Source: Streptomyces sp. MRC013
GTDB taxonomy: Bacteria > Actinomycetota > Actinomycetes > Streptomycetales > Streptomycetaceae
NCBI RefSeq assembly: GCF_023614235.1
Contig: NZ_CP094264.1
Coordinates: forward strand, 4,898,001 to 4,962,000
Length of the DNA stretch: 64,000 nt
Direction of reading: 5' to 3'
Below the pieces are notes generated by a model that did no database searches, was not told the origin of the DNA, and worked only from the letters and a program-made list of their open reading frames with translations. Every line of letters starts with the position of its first letter. Positions within the stretch are counted from its first letter, which is position 1. This document shows, piece after piece, positions 1-8,366 of the stretch. Position numbers and translations under genes: made by a program.

Positions 1-160
1 GCACCCGCTGGAACGCCACCCGCACGAAGCCGGGCGGGTCCACGTACGACCAGTCCGGCCCCCGGTCCACCGGCTCGCCGCCCAGCAGCCCGGCCCAGAA
101 CCGCGCCAGGGCGGCGGGGTCCGCGCAGTCGAACACGATCTCGCTGACGGTCGCTCGCAC
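1..160 (-). CDS. VOC-family (glyoxalase-like) protein, N-terminal part
   Basis: The first 53 codons of a minus-strand gene that runs off the left edge. From a GTG at 158-160 it reads VRATVSEIVFDCADPAALA and continues RFWAGLLGG. This is the N-terminal beta-strand plus helix of a vicinal-oxygen-chelate module with the usual FDCxDPxxLAxFW pattern. Family members range from dioxygenases to antibiotic-binding proteins, and the metal ligands beyond the first strand lie outside the window, so no substrate can be given. It lies upstream of the bio operon on the same strand side but with a 62-base gap after bioD ends, so it is probably a separate unit. Confidence 0.7.
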   Translation of the reverse strand, partial: MRATVSEIVFDCADPAALARFWAGLLGGEPVDRGPDWSYVDPPGFVRVAFQRV

Positions 161-222
161 ATCCGCCAGCGTAGGCGGTGGGGCCCCCGGTTCCCAGGAC
201 CGGGGCGCCCACCGCCCGCCGT

Positions 223-942
223 TCAGGCGCCCGCCGCCCGCGTGAACCCCCGGGCGTCCCACGTCCCGCCCAGCTCCGGCGCCAGCCAGCCCGGCGCCGC
301 CGCCCGGAAGGCCGCGGGGGACAACGCGCCGGCGCCCTCGGGGACCGCGCCCAGCAGCGGGGCGCCCGCCGAGGCCGGCAGGTCCGTCAGGTTGCACCGC
401 TCGGCCGTTCCCGGCGCCTGCGGCCAGCTCCCCACGACCAGGCCCAGCTGCGTCAGCCCGCGGGCGCGCAGCGCCTCGCCGGTCAGCGCCGCCAGGTTGA
501 GCGTGCCGAGCCCCGCCGCGGCGACCACCAGCACCGGCGCGTCCAGCAGCCGCGCCGCGTCCGCGAGCGTGCCGCCCCGCGCGTCGTACCGGACCAGCAG
601 GCCGCCCGCGCCCTCGACCAGCACCAGGTCGTGCCCGGCGGCCAGCCGCTCCGCCGCCTCCGCCACGGCCTCCGGCCCCACCGGCTCCGTCCCGGCCCGC
701 CGGGCGGCCGTCTCCGGGGCCAGGGGCTCGGGGAACCGGGCCAGCTCGCACCCGGTCACCCCGGGCCCGGCGAGCCGCAGGACCTCGTCCACGTCGCCCC
801 GCTCGCCGGGCCCGACACCCGTCTGCGCGGGCTTCAGCACGGCCACCGCGCGGCCCGCGGCCCGCGCGGCCGCCGCGACGGCGGCCGTGACGACCGTCTT
901 GCCGACTTCCGTACCGGTGCCGCTCACCACCACGACGGTCAT
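223..942 (-). CDS. bioD: Dethiobiotin synthetase BioD
   Basis: ATP-dependent carboxylation and ring closure of 7,8-diaminopelargonate to dethiobiotin, the third step of the biotin branch, in the cytosol. The protein is 239 residues, normal for the family. It opens with the P-loop GTGTEVGKT (residues 8-16), has the substrate-side LKPAQTG segment and the EGAGGLL motif near residue 110. I chose the ATG at 940-942 because the P-loop then sits at the expected distance from the N-terminus; a longer reading frame adds 11 residues without support. The start lies 1 base past the bioA stop, so it is translationally coupled as the last gene of bioB-bioA-bioD. Confidence 0.95.
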   Translation of the reverse strand: MTVVVVSGTGTEVGKTVVTAAVAAAARAAGRAVAVLKPAQTGVGPGERGDVDEVLRLAGPGVTGCELARFPEPLAPETAARRAGTEPVGPEAVAEAAERLAAGHDLVLVEGAGGLLVRYDARGGTLADAARLLDAPVLVVAAAGLGTLNLAALTGEALRARGLTQLGLVVGSWPQAPGTAERCNLTDLPASAGAPLLGAVPEGAGALSPAAFRAAAPGWLAPELGGTWDARGFTRAAGA

Positions 943-943
943 G

Positions 944-2239
944 TCAGCCCTCCTTCGCGGCCGCGCACACCGCACGGCAGATCCGCGCCACGTCCCCGTC
1001 GTCCGCGACGTACGGCGGCATCACGTACACCAGGTCCCGGAACGGCCGCAGCCACACGCCCTCGCGCACCGCCGCGGCCGTGGCCGCCGCCATGTCGACC
1101 GGGTGGTCCAGCTGAACCACGCCGATCGCGCCGAGCACCCGCACGTCCTTCACCCCCGGCAGCGCGCGCGCCGGCTCCAGCCCCTCGCGCAGCCCGGCCT
1201 CGATCCGCTTCACCTCCCGCGCCCAGTCCTGCGACAGCAGCAGGTCGATCGAGGCGCACGCCACCGCGGAGGCCAGCGGGTTGCCCATGAACGTCGGCCC
1301 GTGGGCCAGCACCGGCACCTCGCCGCGCGAGATGCCCTCCGCGACCCGCGTCGTGCACAACGTCGCCGCCATCGACAGGTAGCCGCCGGTCAGCGCCTTG
1401 CCCAAGCACATCACGTCGGGCGCCACCCCCGCGTGGTCCGCCGCGAACAGCTCGCCCGTCCGGCCGAAGCCCGTCGCGATCTCGTCGAACACCAGCAGCA
1501 CGCCGTGCTCGTCGCAGGCCTCCCGCAGCACCCGCAGGTAGGCGGGGGAGTGGAAGCGCATCCCGCCCGCGCCCTGCACCACCGGCTCGACGATCACGGC
1601 GGCCAGCTCGTCCGCGTGCCGGGCGACCAGCCCGCGCAGGGTGCGGGCGTACTCCTCCTCGTAGGCGGCCGGGGGCGCCGGGGCGAAGACCTGCCGCGGC
1701 AGCACCCCGGCCCACAGCCCGTGCATCCCGCCCTCGGGGTCGCACACCGCCATCGGCTGCCAGGTGTCCCCGTGGTAGCCGCCCCGCCAGGTCAGCAGCC
1801 GCCGCTTGGCCGGACGGCCGCCGGACCGCCAGTACTGGAGGCACATCTTCACGGCGACCTCGACCGACACCGACCCCGAGTCGCTGAGGAACACGTGCCG
1901 CAGCGGGGCCGGGGTGATCTCCACCAGCCGGGCCGCCAGGCGGACGGCCGGCTCGTGGGTGAGCCCGCCGAACATGACGTGGCTCATCCGCTCCAACTGG
2001 CCGCGCACGGCCTCGTCGAGCACCGGGTGGCCGTAGCCGTGCACGGCCGCCCACCAGGACGACATGCCGTCGACCAGCTCCGTCCGCCCCTCGGCCGGCT
2101 CGGCGAGGCGCAGCCGCACCCCGGAGGCGGACTCCACCAGGAGCGGGGCGGCCCCGCCGGGCATCGGCCCGTACGGGTGCCACACGTGCTCCCGGTCCAG
2201 CGCGAGCAGCTCGGCCGGGCCGTACGGCGCCTCAGGCAT
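944..2239 (-). CDS. bioA: Adenosylmethionine-8-amino-7-oxononanoate aminotransferase BioA
   Basis: PLP enzyme (431 residues, fold type I, class III aminotransferase) that converts KAPA to DAPA with S-adenosylmethionine as amino donor. Visible landmarks are HVWHPYGPM near the N-terminus, [13 protein letters not shown], the [11 protein letters not shown] phosphate-binding segment, the GGYHGDTW motif, [12 protein letters not shown] with the cofactor Asp, and [11 protein letters not shown], where the Lys forms the internal aldimine. The ATG at 2237-2239 overlaps the end of bioB by 8 bases (ATGCCTGA holds both start and stop), which indicates translational coupling in the operon. Confidence 0.96.
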   Translation of the reverse strand: MPEAPYGPAELLALDREHVWHPYGPMPGGAAPLLVESASGVRLRLAEPAEGRTELVDGMSSWWAAVHGYGHPVLDEAVRGQLERMSHVMFGGLTHEPAVRLAARLVEITPAPLRHVFLSDSGSVSVEVAVKMCLQYWRSGGRPAKRRLLTWRGGYHGDTWQPMAVCDPEGGMHGLWAGVLPRQVFAPAPPAAYEEEYARTLRGLVARHADELAAVIVEPVVQGAGGMRFHSPAYLRVLREACDEHGVLLVFDEIATGFGRTGELFAADHAGVAPDVMCLGKALTGGYLSMAATLCTTRVAEGISRGEVPVLAHGPTFMGNPLASAVACASIDLLLSQDWAREVKRIEAGLREGLEPARALPGVKDVRVLGAIGVVQLDHPVDMAAATAAAVREGVWLRPFRDLVYVMPPYVADDGDVARICRAVCAAAKEG

Positions 2240-3416
2240 TGGGTGCGAGATCCGTCCCCGCGCCCCGGCGGCGCACCGCCACCAGGTCCGGCCGGCCCTC
2301 CGGAGCGGTCGCGTCCGCCTCCCCGTCCGCCCCGGTCTCCGGCGGCGCACCGCACACGCCGCCCGAGCCGCACACGCCGCCCGTCCCGCAGCCGTCCCCG
2401 GCGGCCGCCTCCACCCGGTGCTCCGGCAGCGTCGTCGTACCGGCGCCCTCCACCTCGAAGCCCGCGTCGGCGATCATCTCCAGGTCGGCCCTGCCGGCCT
2501 GGCCCTCGCTGGTCAGGTAGTCGCCCAGGAAGATGGAGTTGGCCAGGTGCAGCGCGAGCGGCTGGAGCGTGCGCAGGTGCACCTCGCGGCCGCCCGCGAG
2601 CCGGACCTCCACGTCGGGGCAGACGAACCGCACCATGGCCAGGATGCGCAGCGCCCGCTGCGGGGTGAGGTTCCACTCCTTGGCGAGCGGGGTGCCCTCG
2701 AACGGGATGAGGAAGTTCACCGGCACCGAGTCCGGGTCCAGCTCGCGCAGCGAGAACACCACGTCGACCAGGTCCTCGTCGCTCTCGCCCATGCCGGCGA
2801 TCAGCCCCGAGCACGCCGACAGGCCCGCCCCGTGCGCCTTGCGCACGGTGTCGACGCGGTCCGCGTAGGTGTGGGTGGTCGTGATCTCCCCGTACGTCGA
2901 CTCGGACGTGTTGAGGTTGTGGTTGTACGCGTCGGCGCCCGCCGAACGCAGCCGCTCGGCCTGCCCGTCGGAGAGGAGCCCGAGGCACGCGCACACCTCG
3001 ACGCCCTCGTTGTCCTCCTTGATCGCCTCGATCGTCTTCGAGACCCGGTCCACGTCCCGGTCGGTCGGACCCCGGCCGCTGGCGACGAGGCAGACCCGCT
3101 TCGCACCGCCCGCGATGCCCGCGGCGGCGGCCTTCGACGCCTCCTCCGGCTTCAGCCAGGTGTACTTGAGGATGTCGGCCTTCGAGCCCAGCCGCTGGGA
3201 GCAGTACGAGCAGTCCTCCGGGCACAGCCCCGACTTCAGGTTGACCAGGTAGTTGAGCTTCACCCGCCGCCCGAACCAGTGGCGCCGCACCCTCCCCGCC
3301 GCGGCCACCACGTCCAGCAGTTCGTCGTCGGAGGTCGCCAGGACGGCGAGCGCCTCTTCGCGGGTCGGCGACTCACGCCGCAGCCCCTTGTCCACCAGCG
3401 TGTTCAACAGGTCCAT
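2232..3416 (-). CDS. bioB: Biotin synthase BioB with Cys-rich C-terminal tail
   Basis: Radical-SAM sulfur insertion into dethiobiotin. The enzyme carries the CxxxCxxC cluster motif ([10 protein letters not shown]) and the YNHNLNTS segment typical of BioB; the start [11 protein letters not shown] at 3414-3416 gives 394 residues. The catalytic barrel ends around residue 335. Beyond it is a tail of about 60 residues that contains three cysteines spaced C-x5-C-x5-C in a glycine-rich stretch (CGTGGVC then GSGGVC), followed by an acidic, then basic, low-complexity end. The tail is outside the classical 340-residue enzyme. First gene of bioBAD; it faces bioF across a 142-bp divergent promoter region. 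Confidence 0.95.
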   Translation of the reverse strand: MDLLNTLVDKGLRRESPTREEALAVLATSDDELLDVVAAAGRVRRHWFGRRVKLNYLVNLKSGLCPEDCSYCSQRLGSKADILKYTWLKPEEASKAAAAGIAGGAKRVCLVASGRGPTDRDVDRVSKTIEAIKEDNEGVEVCACLGLLSDGQAERLRSAGADAYNHNLNTSESTYGEITTTHTYADRVDTVRKAHGAGLSACSGLIAGMGESDEDLVDVVFSLRELDPDSVPVNFLIPFEGTPLAKEWNLTPQRALRILAMVRFVCPDVEVRLAGGREVHLRTLQPLALHLANSIFLGDYLTSEGQAGRADLEMIADAGFEVEGAGTTTLPEHRVEAAAGDGCGTGGVCGSGGVCGAPPETGADGEADATAPEGRPDLVAVRRRGAGTDLAPNA

Positions 3417-3558
3417 GGCGCTGATCCTGACGTACGGCGCGTCCCGTGGCCAAGGAGGAACCCGACAACACGGCCGGCCGGGGGTGTGGGGATGGCCACA
3501 CTCTGACCACGGCTCTTCTTCGTTAGGGTCTGTGCGCTGCCTACAAAGGGGACCAGAC

Positions 3559-4730
3559 ATGCCCAAGGACGTGCCCGGCGCCGCCGCGCCCGGGGCCCCG
3601 TTCGACTGGATCGACGCCGAGGCGCGCCGCCGGGCCGCCGCCGGGCTCGTCCGCACCCTGCGCCCCCGCCCCGCCGACGCGGGCCTGCTGGACCTGGCGG
3701 GCAACGACTACCTCGGTCTCACCCGCCACCCGGAGGTCACCGCCGCCGCCGCCGACGCCGCCCGCCGGTGGGGCGCCGGCTCCACCGGTTCGCGGCTCGT
3801 CACCGGCTCCACCGAGCTCCACGCGGAGCTGGAGCGGGAACTCGCCGCGTTCTGCGGCTTCGAGGCGGCGCTCGTCTTCTCGTCCGGGTACGCCGCCAAC
3901 CTCGCCGTGCTCACCGCGCTCGGCGCCCCCGGCTCCCTCGTGGTGTCCGACGCCGACAACCACGCGTCGATCGTGGACGGTTGCCGGCTCTCCCGCGCCG
4001 AGACCGCCGTCGTCCCGCACGCCGACCCGGGAGCCGTGCGCAAGACCCTCGGCGCCCACCCCGGGCGGCGCGCCCTCGTCGTCAGCGACTCGGTGTTCTC
4101 CGTCGACGGCGACGCCGCCCCGCTCGGCGCCCTCGCCGACGCCTGCCGGGAGCACGGCGCCGCCCTCGTCGTCGACGACGCGCACGGCCTGGGCGTGCTG
4201 GGCGAGGGCGGTCGCGGCGCCCCGGCCGCGGCGGGCCTCGCCGGTGCGCCCGACGTGGTCGCCACGGCGACGCTCTCCAAGTCCCTGGGCAGCCAGGGCG
4301 GCGTCGTCCTCGGCCCGGCCCGGGTCGTCGAGCACCTGGTGAACGCCGCCCGGACCTTCATCTTCGACACGGGTCTCGCGCCGGCCGCGGTGGGCGCCGC
4401 CCTGGCCGCCCTGCGCCTGCTGCGCCGCGAACCGGGTCTGGCCGGACGCGCCCGTGCGGTGGCGGCCACCCTGCACGCGGAGCTGACCGCCGCGGGGCTC
4501 ACCGCGGCCCGGCCGGACGCGGCGGTGGTGTCGGTGCGGGCGCCCTCGCCGGAGCGCGCCCTGCGCTGGGCGGCGGACTGCCGCGCCGAGGGGTGGCGGT
4601 CGGCTGCTTCCGGCCGCCGTCCGTGCCGGACGGGGTGTCGCGGCTCCGGCTCACCGCGCGCGCGGACCTCGACGGGGAGCGGACCGACCGGGCCGTGGCC
4701 GCGATCCTGCGCACCGCGCCGCCCGGCTGA
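3559..4730 (+). CDS. bioF: 8-amino-7-oxononanoate synthase BioF, split by a one-base frameshift
   Basis: PLP-dependent condensation of pimeloyl-thioester with L-alanine, the first dedicated step of biotin ring assembly. Clear motifs are [64 protein letters not shown] and [11 protein letters not shown] with the aldimine Lys. The frame is good from ATG 3559 to the GAG codon at 4588-4590, then breaks in a run of four G (4590-4593). One more G would restore the natural end ([12 protein letters not shown] and on to a TGA at 4728-4730), giving 390 residues. Everything else is intact, so a sequencing error is more likely than a dead gene. It is divergent from bioBAD. Confidence 0.9.
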
Positions 4731-4756
4731 ACCCGCCCCACCCGTCGCGGGGTTCA
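4728..4756 (+). terminator. Weak hairpin at the end of bioF
   Basis: The bioF stop codon begins an imperfect inverted repeat (TGAACCCGC pairing with GCGGGGTTCA, one bulged base). There is no T tract, as is usual for GC-rich actinomycete terminators. It lies in the 211-bp gap between the convergent bioF and NlpC/P60 genes, a gap that otherwise holds only GC-rich sequence with further short palindromes near 4887-4900. Confidence 0.35.
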
Positions 4757-4941
4757 CCGCGGCGGGCGGCGGGCGGCGGGCGGGCACGCGTCCCGTCCGG
4801 CCCCCTCCGGGGAGGCCGCGGCGGCCCCGGCCCCCGCCGGCGCGGTCGGCGGGACCGTGCGCCCCGTCCCGCCCGTCCCGTCCCGCACGGGCCCGTGCCG
4901 GTCGGGACCCGGCCCGCCGTCTCCCGGCGCCGCGCCCGCCG

Positions 4942-5493
4942 TCAGCCCACGCGGCCGTAGGAGACGGACTGGGACCAGATGCGTTCGAGCTTCACCCACG
5001 AGCCGGTCTTCGGGGAGTGCCAGATCCTGTCGCTCCCGGCGTAGATCCCGACGTGGTACACGCCGCCGCCGCCGTGGAAGAAGACCAGGTCGCCCTTGCG
5101 CCGGTCCGCCTTCGCCACCCGGCGCGTCGTGTTGTACTGCGCCTGCGCGGTGCGCGGCAGCTTCTTCCCGGCCCGCTTGTACGAGTAGAGCGTCAGGCCC
5201 GAGCAGTCGAAGCGGTGCGGGCCGGCGGCCCCCCACTGGTACGGGGCGCCCTTCTTCGAGGCGGCGACCTTCAGCGCCTTGCCGGCGGCGGCCGGCGCGG
5301 CGTGCGCCGGCGGGGCCGCGCCGGGGGCGACGACGGAGCCGCCGACGGCGGCCAGGGTGAGGGCGGACACGATCCCGGCGAGCCGGGTCGGCAGCGGATG
5401 GGCGGGGGAGGAGCCCGGGGAGGCGTCCCCGGGCGGGAGGTGCGGGGCGGTGCGGGAGTGCGGTACCGGGACCTGATCCTGCGTCGCGGGCAT
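4942..5493 (-). CDS. Secreted NlpC/P60-family peptidoglycan hydrolase
   Basis: A 183-residue exported cysteine peptidase that would cut stem peptides of peptidoglycan. The N-terminus is hydrophilic, followed by a hydrophobic stretch (about residues 35-60, ending APPAHA) consistent with a signal peptide. The C-terminal domain has the catalytic Cys in RFDCSGLTLYSY, the His in GVYHVGIYAG and a third polar residue in the IWHSPKTG segment. The ATG at 5491-5493 was chosen because a strong AAGGG ribosome site lies just upstream. The leader is a c-di-AMP riboswitch, the classic arrangement for cell-wall hydrolases of streptomycetes. Confidence 0.88.
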   Translation of the reverse strand: MPATQDQVPVPHSRTAPHLPPGDASPGSSPAHPLPTRLAGIVSALTLAAVGGSVVAPGAAPPAHAAPAAAGKALKVAASKKGAPYQWGAAGPHRFDCSGLTLYSYKRAGKKLPRTAQAQYNTTRRVAKADRRKGDLVFFHGGGGVYHVGIYAGSDRIWHSPKTGSWVKLERIWSQSVSYGRVG

Positions 5494-5511
5494 GCAGTAC
5501 CCTTCGTCAAC

Positions 5512-5700
5512 CCGCCTGTGAAGGATTGCCTGTCGGGTTCGGACAGGACGAAGATGCCCGGCCGCTGACGCGGCTTCACCCCGAGGGGGGGCCGGTCCGC
5601 ACGCGTGCGGTGGCCGCCCCGTACTGCTCGGGTCCTCCACTCCTGCCGATCCACAGGTGTCGACCAGTCGTCCGGACGGCGGCAGGACTCGGCGTCCGCC
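5512..5700 (-). promoter_or_regulatory. ydaO/yuaA-type cyclic di-AMP riboswitch
   Basis: On the minus strand, the 5' leader of the NlpC/P60 gene shows the signature blocks of this class in order: GCCGAGTCCTGCC near 5695, GGCAGGAGTGGAGGACCC near 5645, CTCGGGGTGAAGCC near 5580, and GTCCGAACCCGACAGG (about 5527-5542), then a terminal CACAGGCGG around 5512-5520. Paired arms (GGCAGGA with TCCTGCC, and CTGTCCG..CGACAGG) can be seen. The element ends only about 10 bases before the ribosome site, so ligand-dependent control would act on the hydrolase directly. Assigned from remembered consensus, not from a covariance search. Confidence 0.8.
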
Positions 5701-5996
5701 CGGACCGCCCCGCCGGGGTGGCGGGGGCTTGTCGTCGAGACGGATCTTTCCCGTCCGACCCCCGGATCCGGGGTTCCGACGGGGCGCTGTGAGCCTCGTC
5801 ACGATTGGGCCGGACGGGTGGACGGCGGTGTTTCCCGGTCGGCCGGCGCCGTCCCGGCGCGTCCCTTACCTGCGGCGTCACGGCCGCGGACCGCCCGGGA
5901 CCCGCACGGGGCCCGCAACTCGGCCCGTGCGAAGTTCGTCCCTTCCTCTCAGCCGAACGGTCCAGCCGGTGTCCCCCGGCCGGGTCTGCGGGACCG

Positions 5997-6305
5997 TCAG
6001 GCCGACGGCTCCTGAGGCACCGTCACCCGCCGGGTGCGCCGCTCGCCGTCCAGCGCGCGCAGCGCCCGCGCCAGGGTCTCCGCGTGGACCTCGTACTCGC
6101 CGCGCCGGTGCATCAGCGTCAGGGCGTCGCGCAGCGCGGCCGTCCGGCCGGCGAGCGCCTGCGCCGCCCGCAGCGCGCCGTAGGTGTGCGTGGCGCGGGC
6201 CGGGTTGAGACGCCCCATCAGGTCGACGGCGTCCAGGTACGCGTCGACGTAGGCGCCCTCCGCGCGCGTGAGGGCCGGCAGGGGCGGGGGTTCCGCGGGC
6301 CGCAC
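5997..6305 (-). CDS. Small helical protein of unknown function, coupled to clpP
   Basis: A 102-residue, Ala/Arg-rich, predicted all-helical cytosolic protein starting at a GTG (6303-6305) only 2 bases after the clpP stop, so it is almost surely co-translated with clpP. It has no cysteine, signal peptide or membrane segment. The middle part (YVDAYLDAVDLMGRLNPARA) looks like a helical bundle core. I do not recognise a family. The tight coupling suggests that it works with, or regulates, the unusual ClpP encoded before it, which is an inference from position only. Confidence 0.7.
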   Translation of the reverse strand: MRPAEPPPLPALTRAEGAYVDAYLDAVDLMGRLNPARATHTYGALRAAQALAGRTAALRDALTLMHRRGEYEVHAETLARALRALDGERRTRRVTVPQEPSA

Positions 6306-6307
6306 GG

Positions 6308-6916
6308 TCAGCCCCTCCGGGTGCGGACCACGTGGTCCACGAGGCCGCGTTCCCGTGCGCCGGCCGCGTCGAGGACCAGGTCGCGGTCGAGGTCGGCGGC
6401 GACCCGGTCCCGCTCCCGCCCGGTGTGCCGGGCCAGCAGGTCGGTGAGCAGACCGTGCTGGCGCGCCAGTTCACGGGCGTGGACGTCCAGGTCGGAGGGG
6501 CGGCCGTGCAGCGGGTCGGCGATCTCGGGCTGCCGGAGCAGCACCCGGGCGCCGGGCAGGACGGCGCGCTTGCCGGGCGCGCCGGCGGCGAGCAGGACCG
6601 CGGCGGTGGACGCCGCCCGGCCGACGCAGGTGGTCGCCACGGCGCAGGTGACGGTCTGCATGGCGTCGTAGACCGCGGTCATCGCGTCGACCGGGCCGCC
6701 GGGCGAGTTGATGTAGAGGGAGACGTCCTGTTCCGGCGCGGCGTACTCGAGGTGGACGAGTCGGGCCACCACGTCGTTGGCGGCGGTGGCGTCGAGCGGG
6801 GTGCCGAGGAGGACGATCCGCCCTTCCAGGAGCCTGGAGTACGGGTCGAGGGTGCGGGTGCCCCGGGCGGTGCGTTCGGTGAACTCGGGCAGGACGTGGC
6901 GGGCGCTCGGGTCCAT
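6308..6916 (-). CDS. ClpP-family serine protease subunit with the catalytic His replaced
   Basis: A 202-residue ClpP-fold protein, close to the usual 195-215. It keeps the strand [14 protein letters not shown], the nucleophile Ser at about residue 103 (GRAASTAA), the helix [12 protein letters not shown] and the acidic DLDRD segment. The catalytic His, normally in the RVMIHQP motif, is Arg here (RVLLRQP, about residue 128, codon CGG). Such a subunit cannot form a normal triad and may act as a structural or regulatory ring partner. The start at 6914-6916 was chosen because GGAGGT lies 5 bases upstream; an in-frame ATG 12 bases earlier lacks this. It is divergent from a YefM-type antitoxin. Confidence 0.85.
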   Translation of the reverse strand: MDPSARHVLPEFTERTARGTRTLDPYSRLLEGRIVLLGTPLDATAANDVVARLVHLEYAAPEQDVSLYINSPGGPVDAMTAVYDAMQTVTCAVATTCVGRAASTAAVLLAAGAPGKRAVLPGARVLLRQPEIADPLHGRPSDLDVHARELARQHGLLTDLLARHTGRERDRVAADLDRDLVLDAAGARERGLVDHVVRTRRG

Positions 6917-6938
6917 GGGGACCTCCATCCGTAAAAAA

Positions 6939-6953
6939 TGTACAGGACGTACA
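6939..6953. promoter_or_regulatory. Perfect palindromic operator between clpP and yefM
   Basis: TGTACAGGACGTACA is a perfect inverted repeat (TGTAC, 5-base spacer, GTACA) in the 55-bp gap between the clpP-like gene and the antitoxin gene. TGTACA is the known core hexamer of YefM operators in other bacteria. It lies upstream of a good -10 element (TAGAAT, 6960-6965) for the antitoxin and overlaps a TACATT -10-like hexamer for clpP, so one protein bound here could repress both genes. Confidence 0.7.
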
Positions 6954-6971
6954 GAAGGTTAGAATGGGAGC

Positions 6972-7247
6972 ATGGCCTACGAGATTCCGGTGACGCAAGC
7001 CCGGGCGGAACTCGCCGATCTGATCAACCGCGTCGTCTACGGCGGTGAGCGGGTCGTCGTGACCCGGCACGGCAAGCCGCTGGCGGCGCTGGTCTCCGCC
7101 GCCGACCTGGAGCGACTCGAATCCGCGGCGGAGGCGGCCGGGGGACGCGCGATCGGCTCCGTCCCGGAACCGGGGGACACTCCGTCCGCCCCGCGCGAAC
7201 ACCGCAGGTTCGGCATCGCGGCCGAGCACCGCCCCCACGGCGGCTGA
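6972..7247 (+). CDS. YefM/Phd-type antitoxin, apparently without a toxin
   Basis: A 91-residue protein with the standard Phd/YefM N-terminus: IPVTQARAELADLINRV, then the conserved RVVVTRHGKPLAALVS strand and DLERLE helix. Members of the family bind operator DNA through this domain and neutralise a YoeB/Doc-type toxin with the C-terminus. Here the C-terminal third is short, Pro/Glu-rich and ends after 91 residues. No toxin gene follows; the next gene is on the other strand at 7383. The start ATG lies about 7 bases after a TAGAAT -10 box, so the message may be leaderless. It may now serve purely as a transcriptional regulator of itself and the divergent clpP. Confidence 0.85.
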   Translation: MAYEIPVTQARAELADLINRVVYGGERVVVTRHGKPLAALVSAADLERLESAAEAAGGRAIGSVPEPGDTPSAPREHRRFGIAAEHRPHGG

Positions 7248-7279
7248 CCGGCGCCGCGCCGCACGCGTGCGAAGGCCCC

Positions 7280-7351
7280 GTCCCGGCGGCGGTTCGAGCG
7301 GGGCGGGCCGTCCGGGAGGGGCGGGCCGCCGCGGCGAACCGCCGCCGGGAC
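7280..7351. terminator. Bidirectional hairpin between yefM and plsC
   Basis: A perfect 17-bp inverted repeat (GTCCCGGCGGCGGTTCG at 7280-7296 with its complement at 7335-7351) encloses 38 GC-rich bases. It sits between two convergent genes and is the obvious transcription stop for both. Confidence 0.65.
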
Positions 7352-7382
7352 CGGCCCGACCGGAGGGGCCCGCCGGCGCCGC

Positions 7383-8102
7383 TCAGCCGCGCAGCCGCCT
7401 CGGCAGGGCGCACCGCGGGCCGGTCCCCGGGGCCGCCGCCTTCACGTCGGCCGCGTACTCGTCCACGTACTCCTGCCCCGACAGGGCGAGGATGCGGTAC
7501 ATGATCTCGTCCGTCACGGCGCGCACGACGGCCTTCTCGTCCTCCATGCCGGCGAAGCGGGAGAAGTCCAGAGGCTCGCCGAACCGGATCGTGACCCGCC
7601 CGACCCGCGGCAGGACCTTCCCGGGCGTCTGGAGCTCGAACGTGCCCACCATCGCGCACGGCACCACCGGGACACCGGCCCTCAACGCCATCACCGCGAC
7701 CCCCACCTTGCCCTTGTAGAGCCGCCCGTCGTGCGAGCGGGTGCCCTCGGGGTAGATGCCGAGCAATTCGCCCCGCGACAGCACCCGCAGGCCCTCGCGG
7801 ATGGCCGCCTGACCGGCCTCGCGGCCGGAGCGGTCCACCGGGATCTGCCCCGCGCCGCGGAAGAACGCGGCGGTCAGCCGCCCCTTGAGGCCCGGCCCGG
7901 TGAAGTACTCCTGCTTGGCCAGGAACGTGATGCGACGCTTCAGCACGGCCGGCATCAGGAAGTGGTCGGAGAACGACAGGTGGTTCCCCGCCACGATGGC
8001 CGCGCCCGACTCCGGGACGTGCTCCAGCCCCTCGATCCGCGGCCGGAACAGCAGCCGCAGCAGCGGCCCGAGGAGCACGTACTTGAGCAGGTGGTAGAAC
8101 AC
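7383..8102 (-). CDS. 1-acyl-sn-glycerol-3-phosphate acyltransferase (PlsC family)
   Basis: Membrane-associated acyltransferase that would make phosphatidate from lysophosphatidate in phospholipid synthesis. The protein is 239 residues with the catalytic HX4D box (NHLSFSDH, residues 40-47), the GAGQIPVDRSG block, and the acceptor-binding PEGTRS motif (118-123). A hydrophobic N-terminal helix (FYHLLKYVLLGPLLRLLF) anchors it. I use the GTG at 8100-8102 because AGGGAG lies 9 bases upstream and family members begin with this FYxxLKYVLLGP segment; a longer frame adds 35 low-complexity residues. Confidence 0.88.
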   Translation of the reverse strand: MFYHLLKYVLLGPLLRLLFRPRIEGLEHVPESGAAIVAGNHLSFSDHFLMPAVLKRRITFLAKQEYFTGPGLKGRLTAAFFRGAGQIPVDRSGREAGQAAIREGLRVLSRGELLGIYPEGTRSHDGRLYKGKVGVAVMALRAGVPVVPCAMVGTFELQTPGKVLPRVGRVTIRFGEPLDFSRFAGMEDEKAVVRAVTDEIMYRILALSGQEYVDEYAADVKAAAPGTGPRCALPRRLRG

Positions 8103-8366
8103 GGGCTGGCTCCCTACGCTGCCGGGTCGGCCTGGGGGCGCTTCCACCGGGCCCGGGGCGCGCGGAGGGGGTCCGGGACGTGTGCGTCCGTCGCCACCCG
8201 CGGTCACCTCCGGTCGTGTACGCGCCGTCCTGGTCCCCGGCCCCCGGGGAGGGCCGGGTCATGGTGATCGTATGCCCGCTGCCGGGCACTCCTCCCAGGA
8301 AACCGGCGCCCGCCCGCGAGCGGACGCCGCCGCGGGGCCGGACGCCCCGTCAGGAGGGGGCGGGGG

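Noticed and set aside
3417..3558. Search for a BioQ or BirA-type operator between bioB and bioF
   Set aside because: No convincing inverted repeat of the known biotin-operator types is visible in the 142-bp gap; only partial direct similarities.
4887..4900. GCACGGGCCCGTGC palindrome between bioF and the NlpC gene
   Set aside because: A perfect 14-bp palindrome, but such GC palindromes are frequent at this base composition and it is not at a promoter.
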